Shown one piece after another: positions 25,386 through 35,891 of a stretch of 64,000 nucleotides of DNA. The translations under genes were made by a program, and so were the position numbers. The notes under the pieces were generated by a model. It searched no databases and had not been told where the DNA came from. It saw only the letters and a list, made by a program, of their open reading frames with translations. Origin of the DNA: Hyaloperonospora brassicae (lineage: Eukaryota; Oomycota; Peronosporomycetes; Peronosporales; Peronosporaceae); the NCBI GenBank assembly GCA_947650285.1, contig CANTFL010000155.1:186001-250000 (forward strand), given 5' to 3'. The first letter of the stretch is position 1. Each line of letters begins with the position of its first letter.

Positions 25386-26462
25386 CTAACTCCGACGACG
25401 GACGCATCTTGCGCCTGTGCTCACTTCGGACGTGCTTGGAGCCTCAACAACAGGAGTCTCGACCGTAGGAGTCTCGACAACAGGAGTCTCGACAGCAGGA
25501 GTCTCGACATCAGGAGTCTCGACATCAGGAGTCTCGACATCAGGAGTCTCGACGGTTGGACTCGCGTCCTCGTCCGAAGCAGCTTCGTCAACCGGAGTTT
25601 CGACGGCAGGAGGTTCAACGGCAGGCGTGTCTTCCTGCTCTGTTGCGGCAGAAGGCGTTGCGGTTGGAGCGTCGTCAACCGCGTCCTCGTCCTCCTTGTC
25701 CGAAGCAGCGGTGCTGGCCGTTTGCTCTTCCGAGTCGGCAGTATCTGCGCTGCCGGCCGTGCTCGACGGACTCGCAGGTGTCGGCGCACTTGCGTCAGCG
25801 GTCGTTGCATTGGACGCCGAAGCTGCTTTGGCTTTGCCCTTCCCGCCAGTCACTGCAGCCGGCGGCGACCCAATGCCCTTACCGCCTTTGAGCCACATGC
25901 AGTGGGTGTAGACCTGCCACGGGTCGCCGTGCACGCCGATCCAGTAGATGGTCATCCGGTTGGCCTTGGCGCACTTGGCCTTGTCGTAGGGCATTGTCGT
26001 TGGCTGGCCCGGGTACGTCGTCTGGCAGTCGCTGTCGTAGAGCACTTTGGTGTCGTCGCACCAGACTTCGCACGGTCCCGGGTGGGTGAACCCCGTGTAC
26101 GTGAGCTCCGTGGCCGGCAGCTCAGAGCGCGCCGATTCTTTAAAGACCGTCAAGCCGCATTGAGGATCAACCTTTGGCAGGTAGAGCTCCTGGTTTTCCA
26201 TAATGAACGCCCCGAGCGACTTGTAGCCCTTGGTGGGGAACGTCTCGGTAAAGAACTTGAGCGTCCCGTTCGGGCCGTAGCCATACTTTGCATTGTCGTA
26301 GACGCCCCAAATCTCATTGTCGATCGTGCTGCCGTAGCCATTGTTCGGGTAGCCCTCGACCCACTGCGACGCAGGATGGGACATGTACCCGTGGCCGTGC
26401 ACAGAGGAGGGCAGGAACGCCACGACAAGGGCCCCTGTCGCGAAGAGCGCAAGCGGTTGCAT
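25386..26462 (-). CDS. Secreted LPMO-like protein (AA17-type candidate) with a VETP-repeat tail
   Basis: 358 residues from the ATG at 26462; the frame stays open 135 codons further upstream, but this Met starts a clear signal peptide (MQPLALFATGALVVAFLP...VHG) and cleavage would leave an N-terminal His (HGYMSHP). An N-terminal His is the hallmark of copper lytic polysaccharide monooxygenases. A second candidate copper His is in GVHGDPWQVYTHC, and Cys residues are spaced through the roughly 190-residue core. Oomycete AA17 enzymes, known to cleave pectin in the plant wall, have this layout; the AA17 assignment is from memory. The C-terminal third is Ser/Thr/Pro/Glu-rich and ends in VETPx repeats, probably an extracellular linker. 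Single exon. Confidence 0.7.
   Translation of the reverse strand: MQPLALFATGALVVAFLPSSVHGHGYMSHPASQWVEGYPNNGYGSTIDNEIWGVYDNAKYGYGPNGTLKFFTETFPTKGYKSLGAFIMENQELYLPKVDPQCGLTVFKESARSELPATELTYTGFTHPGPCEVWCDDTKVLYDSDCQTTYPGQPTTMPYDKAKCAKANRMTIYWIGVHGDPWQVYTHCMWLKGGKGIGSPPAAVTGGKGKAKAASASNATTADASAPTPASPSSTAGSADTADSEEQTASTAASDKEDEDAVDDAPTATPSAATEQEDTPAVEPPAVETPVDEAASDEDASPTVETPDVETPDVETPDVETPAVETPVVETPTVETPVVEAPSTSEVSTGARCVRRRS
25452..25556. repeat. 15-bp coding minisatellite (seven units)
   Basis: Tandem units AGGAGTCTCGACnnn on the plus strand, read on the minus strand as pentapeptides of VETPx type in the tail of the LPMO-like protein. Unit length divisible by three keeps the frame, so copy number can vary without breaking the gene. 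Confidence 0.9.
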
Positions 26463-28087
26463 GGTGTTTGACTGCGCTACGACGTCGGTACGTGATCTCG
26501 GATTGCTACTGCAAATGTGAGAATGAACGGGGAAGGAGGAGGGCAAGACAGAGTGCAGTGGCCGCTTTTTCGCGATCGTCGTGCCGTTGTCGACGATGCA
26601 GCACCGGATGGGTGTTGCCCTCAAGCTGGTAGGTAGGAAGGGAGGCAGGCAGGCAGGCAGGCAGCAAGAAGGGCAGCAGCTCGGCGAAAAAGTTGAGACA
26701 CGTCCAAGCATCATGCACGCGAGCAGAGACATAGGACGAGCCCGGTGCAAAGCTCGGGGAGCAATGAACCCCGACCGAGTCGCTCGTGTGCTTGTGCCGT
26801 GCAGGTTTCTGTGCGGCCAGCCGGTGTCGCAGAACAAGTGGCCTCCCGCCACCTGTCTCGACGACACTTTTCTCGCTCTCTTTTGCTCTGCAGTGGCTCA
26901 CTTGGGTCCATGTTTGTCCGAGTGGCTCCGGTACGACCTCGCGACGGAAGTCGACCCTGGCTTCGTTCAGCCGGGCACAGGATGCGTGAGTTTGTCGGTC
27001 GGCAGAGCTGTCATTGATTTGCACACACATGGGGTTACCCGCTTCGAACAGACGACAAGACATCGTGCGGTGCGTCGGGGGTAAGCGGTTGCGACAAGAG
27101 CGGCAATGGGGAGGAAGGAAAAAGACGCGTCTTTCAGAAGGAGAATGCAGCATCGAATGGTGTGCTCTAAAGTTGGTCGCAACAATGCACGTGAGCGCAC
27201 GCTGGACGGCCATGTCGCGTAAGTTGTAGGCTTTGTCCTGTCCATTAAAAGTCCAATTAGGATGGCCATCTTCGAGTTCCGAAGTTTGGAACGCGTGCGT
27301 GCTCAGCTTCAGGCACTAACAGAGTCCTAGCAAGCCATGATGTAGTCTTGTGCTAGCACCTTTGGCACCGAGCTGAGGCGAAGACAGCTGTTGTCCTAGC
27401 AACTGGACCAAAGTGATCGATGATGTTTGCAGGGCGATTGAACACGGAGTTCGTAAAGGAGGACTCGAGGGCACTTGTATGACTACAGAGGGGACTCGAG
27501 GACGCCAATTTCGGTGGTATCACACACACACGATTGAGTCTAGAGTTCAATGTTCCACTTACGTGCGTCACTTGCGTCTTCGCGGATCAAAAGAGGCATT
27601 GAATGTCGTTCCTCGAGTTATTAAACCACAGGTTTGTGCTTTGCTTCCCACGGAGTCGCGTTGAAACGTCGTCTTTTGTTTGCCGGTCAACTGCAATGAC
27701 CGTCTCAGATTGGTTGGGACAGAGCGCTTTTTGTCGCGGCTGAGCCTGAGAAAAGAGCAAGTGGTGCAGCGATCATACCGGTATAACCTGCTGCAAGACA
27801 TGTCCGGCAGTCGAGAAGAGAGGCTCGGTATTTGCGCAGAAAAAGGTGAGCGATATGAGGGAGACCATTTCTCGTCACAAAAATAGAGCCGCTTTCCACG
27901 TTTCTTCTGTGAAGAATTGACCCTGTCATACAGAATGTCGGTCAAGTCAAGTCGACAAGACACGAAAGCCATCACCGAGCAGTTAACGACGCGGTGGTTC
28001 TACATCCTGTCAAGTTACAAAATGAACTAACGCAACTGTGTCACAATTCCAGTTGTTTCCTGTCAAGAGAGACCCTAACGAACGAAC
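26463..28087. other. Intergenic, upstream of LPMO-like gene
   Basis: Long minus-strand ORFs here (26506-27213, 27568-27975) lack recognisable domains. They lie in what should be promoter and 5' UTR of the LPMO-like gene and of the plus-strand small gene. A (GGCA)n tract lies at about 26643-26664. Confidence 0.5.
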
Positions 28088-28164
28088 ATGGCGAAGCTCT
28101 TTGAGAGAACCCCCCGCAACACTCGGTGCGTTGTCGATGCCACGTTCTTTCCATCCATCCATCC

Positions 28165-28195
<31 letters not shown>

Positions 28196-28484
28196 CATCT
28201 ATCCATCCATCTATCTATCTATCTATCTATATATGCCTCATTCGTACCATACAATGTCTTTGGATTGAAGGATTGCGTCGTGGGCGATGGCACTCGGTCT
28301 GTGCGCGGCCTGGTACAAGTACGACGAGTGGAAGGAGCGCCAGTTTACCGACAAGGACGCCACCCAATGGAATGCAGCCATTTTACGCATGCACCCACAG
28401 AAGCCGCGCAAGGAGAAAAGGGATGAGAAGATGAAGAAGAAGGAGAAGGAGGGGGAGAAAGTAGAGCAGCACGATGAAGAGTAA
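28088..28484 (+). CDS. Small single-pass membrane protein, 83 aa, two exons
   Basis: Exon 1 28088-28125, intron 28126-28270 (GTGCGT...AAG), exon 2 28271-28484. Splicing gives a continuous 83-residue protein: a basic N-terminus (MAKLFERTPRNTR), one hydrophobic helix (IASWAMALGLCAAWY), a conserved-looking stretch (YDEWKERQFTDKDATQWN) and a Lys/Glu-rich tail. The size and layout resemble small subunits or assembly factors of the mitochondrial inner membrane, which is inference. I do not recognise the family. The intron holds a tetranucleotide microsatellite. The model rests on splice signals and frame, so exon 1 is less certain than exon 2. Confidence 0.55.
28151..28234. repeat. (ATCT/ATCC)n microsatellite
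   Basis: About 84 bp of ATCC and ATCT tetranucleotides lying inside the proposed intron 28126-28270. It opens frames that translate as Ser-Ile-Tyr-Leu repeats, which are artefacts. Confidence 0.95.
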
Positions 28485-28651
28485 ACGAGGTAAATAACGG
28501 GAGTTGAGAAGGCTCGAGAAAATGTCACAGAAGTCCGTTCGCGGGGTCATCTCCTTTCTCAGCTCGTTTTCCGTGTCCGGTCCCACAAGCCCAACGCTCC
28601 TCTGCCCAGGTCGAGCACAGTCATTTGTGAACGAGTCCAGAGCTAAAGACA

Positions 28652-28919
28652 ATGGCAACACCGTTTGAGAACCCGAGCAAGATTGCAAACACTGTGAAGA
28701 GCGGCAAGTGGACGTACGTTGTCATTGAGTGTCGTTTCACGGGGTAGTAAGTGGCAATGCGTTGTAAGGCTAAATGAGGTGCTACTGGAATGGAACAGAA
28801 CGCCTATGCTCGTGGCTGCAGGAGTCGGAGCGGCGGCGTGGTACATGGCGTCGAAACGCGACTATAAGCCGCCATCACCTGACCGTGACCCGCGCGCCCC
28901 GCCGTCCAAGATGAAGTAG
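28652..28919 (+). CDS. Small single-pass membrane protein, 60 aa, two exons
   Basis: Exon 1 28652-28713 (from ATG), intron 28714-28798 (GTACGT...ACAG), exon 2 28799-28919. The product is 60 residues: MATPFENPSKIANTVKSGKW, a helix (PMLVAAGVGAAAWYMASK), then a Pro/Arg-rich tail ending PPSKMK. Like its neighbour 170 bp upstream it has a short N-terminus, one central helix and a charged tail, so both may be mitochondrial membrane peptides. No family recognised. The splice signals are canonical and the joined frame is open throughout. Confidence 0.6.
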
Positions 28920-29489
28920 TTGCGGCACAAGAGGCTGGGAGGCCATGTGCGTTGCCAACGAAGAGGACGATGACGAGTGGAAGCGGATTGCTCACTTAAA
29001 ATTCAGTTGAATCGATTATCTTTTGTGTGAAAGCGAGTGTGTTGGCGTTGTACTGGCAGTCGCTTGCGTCTGGACTAGCACAACTACTGCAACGACATTC
29101 AGTGTGGTTGATACTGCAACTACAGAAAGCAGTGTTGGAAGTCTTTGATGTCTGTTGTCGAAAAGTGGTGGACACCGTACCTTGTTTGGTAACAAGGACC
29201 TGCCTGTTTGCGAGTGACGGTGTTACAACCGGCGCCTGTTGTAACTTGCTCCACCCTAACGTCCGAGCCACGTGCCTCTCAGCCACTGTTTTCATTTCTA
29301 ATTGCCTGCTGCCTTTCTATCGCGCGCACGGCGCTGCGCGCGTGTCGCACCGATCGTTTCTCGTGTCAAACGTCGCACGCGGCGTTCGTGCCATCGAAAC
29401 GCGCTCCTGTCGGATTTCGACGAATCACGTCGCGGGACGGTGTACCCATGTGCTGCCGGCCGCCATTCCGGGTCCCGACCTTCGCCAAT

Positions 29490-31625
29490 ATGCCGCGCGG
29501 AGACCGCGTGCCGCCGCTCTCTGTCGTCGTCGCTGCTGTCGCCGTCTTCGTCGCCCGCACGGCAACTGTCTCGGCGCGCACGGACATTGCCGCGCAGCTG
29601 TACGGGAACTCGGCCATCACGCGGCCCGCCACGCCGTCGCGTCTCAACGCTGCGCTCGAAGACCTCGTGGGCTCTGTGGCGAACTTTACGCAGCTGCCGT
29701 TCAACGTCCAGCGCGCGCTGTTGTGGAGCGCCGGATGGGTTCCCATCGTGTCGGCGTCGCCCGTTCTGTCGATGACGACGACGACGACGACGATGTCCAC
29801 TGAAGCCGCGTCCAAAGTCGTCTACGTCCAAGTGTACGTCCTCTGTGGCCGCACAATGAGTGACGTGTTCCAGTCGCCGCAAGCGTTCGACAACACGAGC
29901 GAGTGCGAACTCAAGAACTGCAAGAGCAACGTGATCAGCTACACGCTGTCGAGCTGTGACACGCGCTACGTCGAGTCGAAGACGCTGTGTGCCTTGAGCC
30001 GCGACGAAGTGGCCGCCAGTTTCGAGTCCATGTCGTCCAAAGCCGGCCCCATGTGGGCCATGGACGGACAAGTGGATGACACGTTTGAGCCGCAGCTGTT
30101 CCAGTACGCGAACGACTCGAAGCGTGTTGATGGGGATGGCCCACCGACGCTGTATTTACTGGCGCAGAAAGACTCGTGGACAATGGACGACACAACGTGT
30201 CCAAATGGCGCGCAGTTTATCGCGCCGTGTCGCGCTGTGCCTGCGGCAGCGGTTGACGACAATGTCCAAGAGCGGACGTGGTGTGAGCCCGAGATTGAGC
30301 TTGGCGTGAAGCTCTGGGTGAACAAGGCATCTGCTGCGACGGAAGCAAAAGACGGCGTCTTGAACTCGCCAGCGAGCGTGTCGTCGACGATTGCAGTCGT
30401 GTTGGGTTTGTGTCTGGGTGTGTGCGTTGTCGCGAGCGTGCTGTTTCTTGTCATGTGGCGTCGGGCCAAGAGCTGGTCGAAAAACGGTCTGCATGAGAAT
30501 GAGAACAATACGTTTTTCGTGCAAGCGCACTCGTTCCAGAGTGAGCTGCCCCCACTCGACGAGAATCGAGGTCGAGCAAGGTCCAGACACTGTGCTCCGA
30601 ATGACGAACTTTGCCCGTCGCTTAGCACTGTACTGCAGGTTGAAGCCGTCAATGAGAGCTTTCGGATGCGATCGCCAGAGCTCGCATCTTTCTGTGATGA
30701 CCAGGAGCTCATGCTCAAGCGTATCGCTTTTGCCGGTCTTGTTTACCGAGAACGAATAGCAAGCGGCCTGCACGGTGAGGTCTGGCGCGGCGAGTACGAA
30801 GGACAGCAGGTTGCTATCAAGCGCACCATTGCATCGGTTGCTGCGATCACTGCAGCTGCAAATGCCAGTCAAGGGTCGTCGGCACTGGATGCTTCTGCAC
30901 TGCTGAGCGACAAAGAGCTGAAGGTCCTCGTGGACTTTACAAAGGAGATTCGCATGGCTGCGTTCTTGGACCACCCGAACGTTGTCCGCTTCGTTGGCCT
31001 CTCGTGGCGGACACTGCCCGACCTGTGCATGGTCTCAGAGTTTGTTGCCCTCGGTGACCTTGCCCACTTCTTGGCTCAGCCCAGTGGCAAGAATCTCACG
31101 TGGAAGGACGATAAGCTGGCGATTGCGGCAGACATCTCGAACGCACTGGTGTACTTACATTCGCTGTCACCTGTCGTACTGCACCGCGATCTAAAGTCGC
31201 TGAACATTCTCCTGACCGACGACCTGCAGGCCAAGCTAAGCGACTTTGGACTGAGTCGGGAAACAAGTTTTGACGGCACGATGACCAGTTGTGTAGGCAC
31301 GCCGCTTTGGACAGCACCTGAGGTGCTGCGCGGGGAACGGTACTCGGAGAAGGCTGATATTTATTCGTTCGGCGTAGTGCTTGCGGAGCTCGACACGTGT
31401 TTGCTGCCGTATGCATATACCCAGGGCCGCAAGAGCAAAGGCAAGAGAGACAAGGAGTGGGTGCCACTGATTGCAAGTGGACGCGCTGCGCCCATGTTCC
31501 GGCCCGATTGCCCACGCGCCCTTCGCGAGCTGGCAGCCCAGTGTCTCGATCACGACCCGAACAAGCGCCCGCCAGCCATGCAGATTGTGTACTTGCTCCG
31601 GTCAAAGATCCCGCTTACGTTGTGA
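29490..31625 (+). CDS. Receptor-like TKL protein kinase
   Basis: 711 residues from the ATG at 29490, chosen because it starts a signal peptide (PLSVVVAAVAVFVARTATVSA); an open frame continues 94 codons upstream. Layout: signal peptide, Cys-containing ectodomain of about 270 residues with no known fold, one membrane helix (about 300-323), then a cytoplasmic kinase domain. Kinase motifs are complete: VAIK (Lys444), HRDLKSLN (Asp567), DFGLS (Asp585) and GTPLWTAPE. The tyrosine-kinase-like signature fits the large oomycete TKL family. It is probably an active membrane Ser/Thr kinase with an unknown ligand. Convergent with a second TKL kinase at 32864-34495. Confidence 0.88.
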   Translation: MPRGDRVPPLSVVVAAVAVFVARTATVSARTDIAAQLYGNSAITRPATPSRLNAALEDLVGSVANFTQLPFNVQRALLWSAGWVPIVSASPVLSMTTTTTTMSTEAASKVVYVQVYVLCGRTMSDVFQSPQAFDNTSECELKNCKSNVISYTLSSCDTRYVESKTLCALSRDEVAASFESMSSKAGPMWAMDGQVDDTFEPQLFQYANDSKRVDGDGPPTLYLLAQKDSWTMDDTTCPNGAQFIAPCRAVPAAAVDDNVQERTWCEPEIELGVKLWVNKASAATEAKDGVLNSPASVSSTIAVVLGLCLGVCVVASVLFLVMWRRAKSWSKNGLHENENNTFFVQAHSFQSELPPLDENRGRARSRHCAPNDELCPSLSTVLQVEAVNESFRMRSPELASFCDDQELMLKRIAFAGLVYRERIASGLHGEVWRGEYEGQQVAIKRTIASVAAITAAANASQGSSALDASALLSDKELKVLVDFTKEIRMAAFLDHPNVVRFVGLSWRTLPDLCMVSEFVALGDLAHFLAQPSGKNLTWKDDKLAIAADISNALVYLHSLSPVVLHRDLKSLNILLTDDLQAKLSDFGLSRETSFDGTMTSCVGTPLWTAPEVLRGERYSEKADIYSFGVVLAELDTCLLPYAYTQGRKSKGKRDKEWVPLIASGRAAPMFRPDCPRALRELAAQCLDHDPNKRPPAMQIVYLLRSKIPLTL

Positions 31626-32863
31626 ATGCACCTGTTTGGTCAGGTCGCTAGTCCCCCGTCGTTCTTTGAACAGGATACACGGGTTCCAGCTTCTGCACAG
31701 ATCCCATGTCGATGAACAAGTACCGAGGCTCAGCAGATACACAAGTCGAGCTGAGTGATGTGGATGAACGTGTTTGGTGAGTGAAGCAATGTAGAAGAAA
31801 CTGCTGCTGGCGTGTATGATGAAGATTATTGTTGGCTGGAACTGAAATGGCTTCGAGGCGGTCTATGAATTGGCGTTGAGGCTACATTGCCAGTGTGATG
31901 TGGCTGGGCCGACCGTACAACTTTGGCAGGGATTATGTCGGGTAGCCATGGCCGGTTAGTGAGCTCAATGCCACAGTGGTAGCCAACAAGACTGCTAGTG
32001 TCGCCGCAGAAAAGGCAAATGAGTCGCGCTTGCTCTTGTTCGAGTAGGTGGGGTAGCTGGACTTTTGGATACGAAACGAAAGCTGACGACGCGAACGAGC
32101 TACGTTCGCTGATGATGGAGTTTTTATGGCTTGGATCTCTTGTACTCGAGCATCTCATCGATGGGCTTCGAACTCATCAGGCGTAGATGTGAATATGCTG
32201 ACGCCTTGACTCATCATCCTCTGCCGACACTTTGGGTTGTCGACAGACACAGACCATGACACTGATGACAAGACCATTTGTCCACAGCGATGGCAGGACT
32301 ATTTATTGTCGAGCTTGTTGGATGAATCGACAAACGTGGAGACGACAGCGGCAAACGAGCGTTGACTGATTACATAATTAATTGCGGTGACCGCGATGTG
32401 TCCAGGCCTGCTAGTGCCACGCCGACAAGCAGCAGGTGATGGAGTTTGCTGTTCTTGTTGGCCATTGCGTGCACAAGGGGCAGTACGATCGCAGTGCTGA
32501 TCTCGATGACATCCTCAACGCAAAGTCGACTGACAGTCGAGGAAGTGTACTAGCTCTCGGCTCATAGCTGACCGACAAGAAGGTCTGGTCTGGATGTGCG
32601 GAGCGCCTCATCGGCCTCCGATGCATTGACAGCGTCTATCTCGACTGAAGTGGTGGCAAGCAAGTTACTGCGGGAAGCAGTCGCCTGCCAGCACTTGTCC
32701 AGTTGATGCTGAAATGGCCCAACGCGAACGCATCGTACGAAATGGCACGTGTTGCCAGAGTGGTGCTTTGTGGCTGGTCTCGCTTGCTGTGCTATAGCAG
32801 AGCTACAGCAGCAGATGCGAAATGCTGCCGACGACACGGGCGACGTCTTGTACCATCAACAGC
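31626..32863. other. Intergenic between convergent kinase genes
   Basis: 1.2 kb holding the 3' ends of two tail-to-tail genes. I see no supported gene. Confidence 0.6.
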
Positions 32864-34495
32864 TTACGGTTCCTCGGCAACGTCCGTCTGCGCAAACGCG
32901 CGCACAATGAGCTGCAGCTGATACGTTGCTTGAGCCGCCGTCGGTCGGTCTTCGGGTGCAAACGCCACACACGCTGCACCCAGTTGCGCCATCGCTCTCC
33001 ATGCGCCAGAAGCAGCAGCACCAGCAGCAGCCATTGGCGTCGTGAAGCTCACGTGAAGTTCGTCACTGGCCACGAGCTGGAGAACTGCTGCAGGCGGCAG
33101 CACGCGACCGGTCTCTGTGGACGTTGCGCCCGCGTACGGCAGTGCGTGCGCGTCCAGTTCACTGAGCACAATGCCCAGCGAGAAGACGTCGGCCTTGTCG
33201 TTGTACCGGTCGCCCAGCATAACTTCAGGCGCCATCCACAAGCACGTGCCCACGCCACCGGTCAATGTGCCGTCCGTGCGCTTGCGCGCGACGCCAAAGT
33301 CCGACACTTTGGCCCGTCGATCGCTGTCGAGCAGAATGTTGTTCGACTTGAGGTCGCGATGGAGCACCGCCGGGGCGAGCGAGTGCAAGTACGTGAGCGC
33401 CTGCGCGACGTCCAGTGCTATGTGCGCTTTGTCGACGTCAAAGCCTGTGGGATGACACTCGGTAGTGGCCCACGTGACGAGCAGTGCGCGCAGGTCGCCG
33501 CCGGGCATGAACTCGGAGACGGCACAGAGGTCTGCGAGCGCGTCGTAGGCGACGCCGATGCACTGGACGACTCGCTCGTGCTCGAGCGCTGCGTGGAGTT
33601 TGACTTCGGCCAGCAGCGCGTGGATCTGGGCCACGTCTTTCCGTGCGTCGGGCAGCAGGCGCTTGATCGCCACGGGCCGGCGGTTGTACGTCCCGCGGAA
33701 GACCTGTCCAAAGGCGCCGCGACTCACGAGCGCACCGATTGTGACTTTGTCCATGGGGAGGCGCACGGCCACGATCGCCGGGTCTTGCCACAGGCCCGAC
33801 GGCGGTGCACTTGAGTCGGTCCCGTGTCGGTGGTTGCTACTGCTATTGTTGCTGTTGCTGCTGTTGTTGCTGTGCGTCCTGTTGACGTGGGGTGTGATTG
33901 CACTGCAGCAGCAGCAGCAGCTTTTGTGGCTGTCATGGGACCACCAGAGTTGTTGACCTATGTGGGTCGTTGCGGACGAGTGGAGCGAGTTGGGCTCTTG
34001 TGGGTCGTCGCTGCTTTGTCCGAAGGCTTCGCGAGTACGCTCGTCAATGGGTTGTTGTACCATGCGGCACAAGGACAATGAGCGGTGGCTGGACGGGTTT
34101 ATAGGATGGATTGACTGGTGCTCGGGCTCGAGAGGAGCTGCAACACGGGTGGCAATGGGCGACGTCACGAGGTAGAAACGATGGTGCAGGTCCGACATGG
34201 ACTGTGTGTGCTGCAGGTCGAACACGTTGTGGAAGAGCGTTCGAGTGGTAGCTGAAGCGATTGTATCTGACGACAAGTGGGTGTCAACAGGAAGGACAGT
34301 GGACGGCAAGTCGACGTATGGCTCGAGCTCGAGCTCTTTGTGGCGTCTGCGTTCTCTGCAGTAGAGCACGAGACCGACGACGACCAACAGAGTCGACACG
34401 ACACCTACGGCAGCTCCAATGAAGATCGCGTACGGCTGATCGCTGGACAGAGGGCCGTCGACAGCGACCAATTGTCGTCGAATGCTTTGGAGCAT
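32864..34495 (-). CDS. Membrane-anchored TKL protein kinase
   Basis: 543 residues from the ATG at 34495. A short N-terminus of about 23 residues precedes one membrane helix (AIFIGAAVGVVSTLLVVVGLVLY). Then come a basic stop-transfer (RERRRHK), a juxtamembrane region rich in Ser, Asn and His with a run of Cys (SCCCCC), and a TKL kinase domain. Motifs are intact: VAIK (Lys278), HRDLKSNN (Asp381), DFGVA (Asp399) and GTCLWMAPE. It lacks the signal peptide and ectodomain of the kinase at 29490-31625, so a 5' exon beyond 34495 may be missing; I could not find one that splices in frame. Kinase domains of the pair are similar in layout but clearly diverged. Confidence 0.85.
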   Translation of the reverse strand: MLQSIRRQLVAVDGPLSSDQPYAIFIGAAVGVVSTLLVVVGLVLYCRERRRHKELELEPYVDLPSTVLPVDTHLSSDTIASATTRTLFHNVFDLQHTQSMSDLHHRFYLVTSPIATRVAAPLEPEHQSIHPINPSSHRSLSLCRMVQQPIDERTREAFGQSSDDPQEPNSLHSSATTHIGQQLWWSHDSHKSCCCCCSAITPHVNRTHSNNSSNSNNSSSNHRHGTDSSAPPSGLWQDPAIVAVRLPMDKVTIGALVSRGAFGQVFRGTYNRRPVAIKRLLPDARKDVAQIHALLAEVKLHAALEHERVVQCIGVAYDALADLCAVSEFMPGGDLRALLVTWATTECHPTGFDVDKAHIALDVAQALTYLHSLAPAVLHRDLKSNNILLDSDRRAKVSDFGVARKRTDGTLTGGVGTCLWMAPEVMLGDRYNDKADVFSLGIVLSELDAHALPYAGATSTETGRVLPPAAVLQLVASDELHVSFTTPMAAAGAAASGAWRAMAQLGAACVAFAPEDRPTAAQATYQLQLIVRAFAQTDVAEEP

Positions 34496-35891
34496 GTGAA
34501 GTGGACCAACAAACAGTCAAAGAGGAGGAGCAGCACGTTGTGGTGTCGTTGGACCACTTGGCAGATGAGCGCTGTGGTTGCCGGAAGGGCGTGAAGAGGT
34601 GGAGCTGACGTGTGGCTGCACACCCACTGAGCGATAACAGTCGAAGGCTTTCAGTACGTCAAGCTGTTCCATGATGGGATCGAGCAGGTGGAAGTGCGAT
34701 ATTTGTTCTGTCGCAGCTCGCAACGTCTATTTTTGATGGTGCAAATGGAGACTCTGAGGAGCTCACATGCTGAGCTCCTGGGATGTATGTCGAAACTCGA
34801 GCTCTTACAGCGTTGGAGAAATCAATAAACACGCTATCGTGTCGAATAAACGCAAAGATGACTGGAAAGGGGTATCTGCGAGCCGGGCGGTCCATGGCAG
34901 TGGCTGCATAACACACTGTCGAGATGTACTGACGCCACACGGACAAGTTTGGGTCATTTATGCTGTGCATGTCCGTGGGACGTAAAATACGGTCTTTTTC
35001 GATGATGCCTTTTCTAAGCATGCGACGATATAGAAATGTGCCAAACGGCCTTGCTTTCTTTGCATTCAGATGGTGTCGTAATGGGTGATACGAACAAGGC
35101 TTTTTTGCACGTTTCTATAGTGACAGCTTAGAAACGATATCGGCAGGAGGTCCTGTTTCCACGTATTTTTGGCGTGCGCCACATGTGACGCTGTCTGCAA
35201 CGCTTGCAGTGTTTATCGACCCACTTGCTTCGTAATCCGTAGATGGTATGCTTTACAATGTGTCAGCTTCAAGTGCTTCCATCTCTGGACGTCCGATATG
35301 CGATCTTATGAATTAGAGTGCGATGACAGAGTTGCACAATGCTACACAGATGCATTCACTGCTGGACGCTCAGCTTACGGTGCAAACCTCGAGCAAGTTT
35401 GGGCTGCAATGTAGCACAGTGCTGGGGCTTCAGTATCATTTTGTACAATTTGAAGTACGAAACATCAACAGAGGGAATTCGACAGCGACATGGATCGAGT
35501 TGTGTGGAACACACACGTTGTTGCGCTCTACTCGCGACTGCAAGCAGCACGTAATCAATCAGAGTGATGCATGCAACCCACCGAGGACCAGCCAGCACAA
35601 GCGCTCCTGCACACTCGGCCGGCCCCTCGTTTGCACGTGACAGCGTATACCAGCGTATACAACTCCGCACCTTGCCGTAAAACCTCCCGTAACTTCAACC
35701 CCAGACACGACTGCTGCGCCCCACAGTCGTCCAACACTGGGGGTACACTTTATCTGCACGCAAAAGATAGCACCACGTTTCACCTGACACTCACCCGACC
35801 GCACCGACAACACCGATAGCGCGCATTATCCCGCAGTGCGCATTCCGCATTCTGCCATCTTCAACCTCCGTGACCATCACTCTGCGCCATT
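34496..35891. other. Divergent intergenic region
   Basis: 1.4 kb between the 5' ends of the kinase (minus) and the propionyl-CoA carboxylase gene (plus). It presumably holds both promoters. Short ORFs on both strands show no domain. Confidence 0.55.

Noticed and set aside
25452..25556. CRISPR-like regular repeats
   Set aside because: Units are directly adjacent 15-mers without unique spacers, in a eukaryotic coding sequence.
25417..25911. GVSTx repeat protein on the plus strand
   Set aside because: Reverse reading of the coding minisatellite in the LPMO-like gene tail.
26506..27213. 235-codon minus-strand ORF upstream of the LPMO-like gene
   Set aside because: No domain, composition unlike a structured protein, and it occupies the expected promoter/5' UTR.
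28126..28268. Ser-Ile-Tyr-Leu repeat proteins
   Set aside because: Translations of the ATCT/ATCC microsatellite.
29298..30071. 257-codon ORF antisense to the first kinase
   Set aside because: Shadow frame over the ectodomain, no independent evidence of coding.
32822..33814. 330-codon ORF antisense to the second kinase
   Set aside because: Shadow frame rich in Arg, His and Val; no domain.
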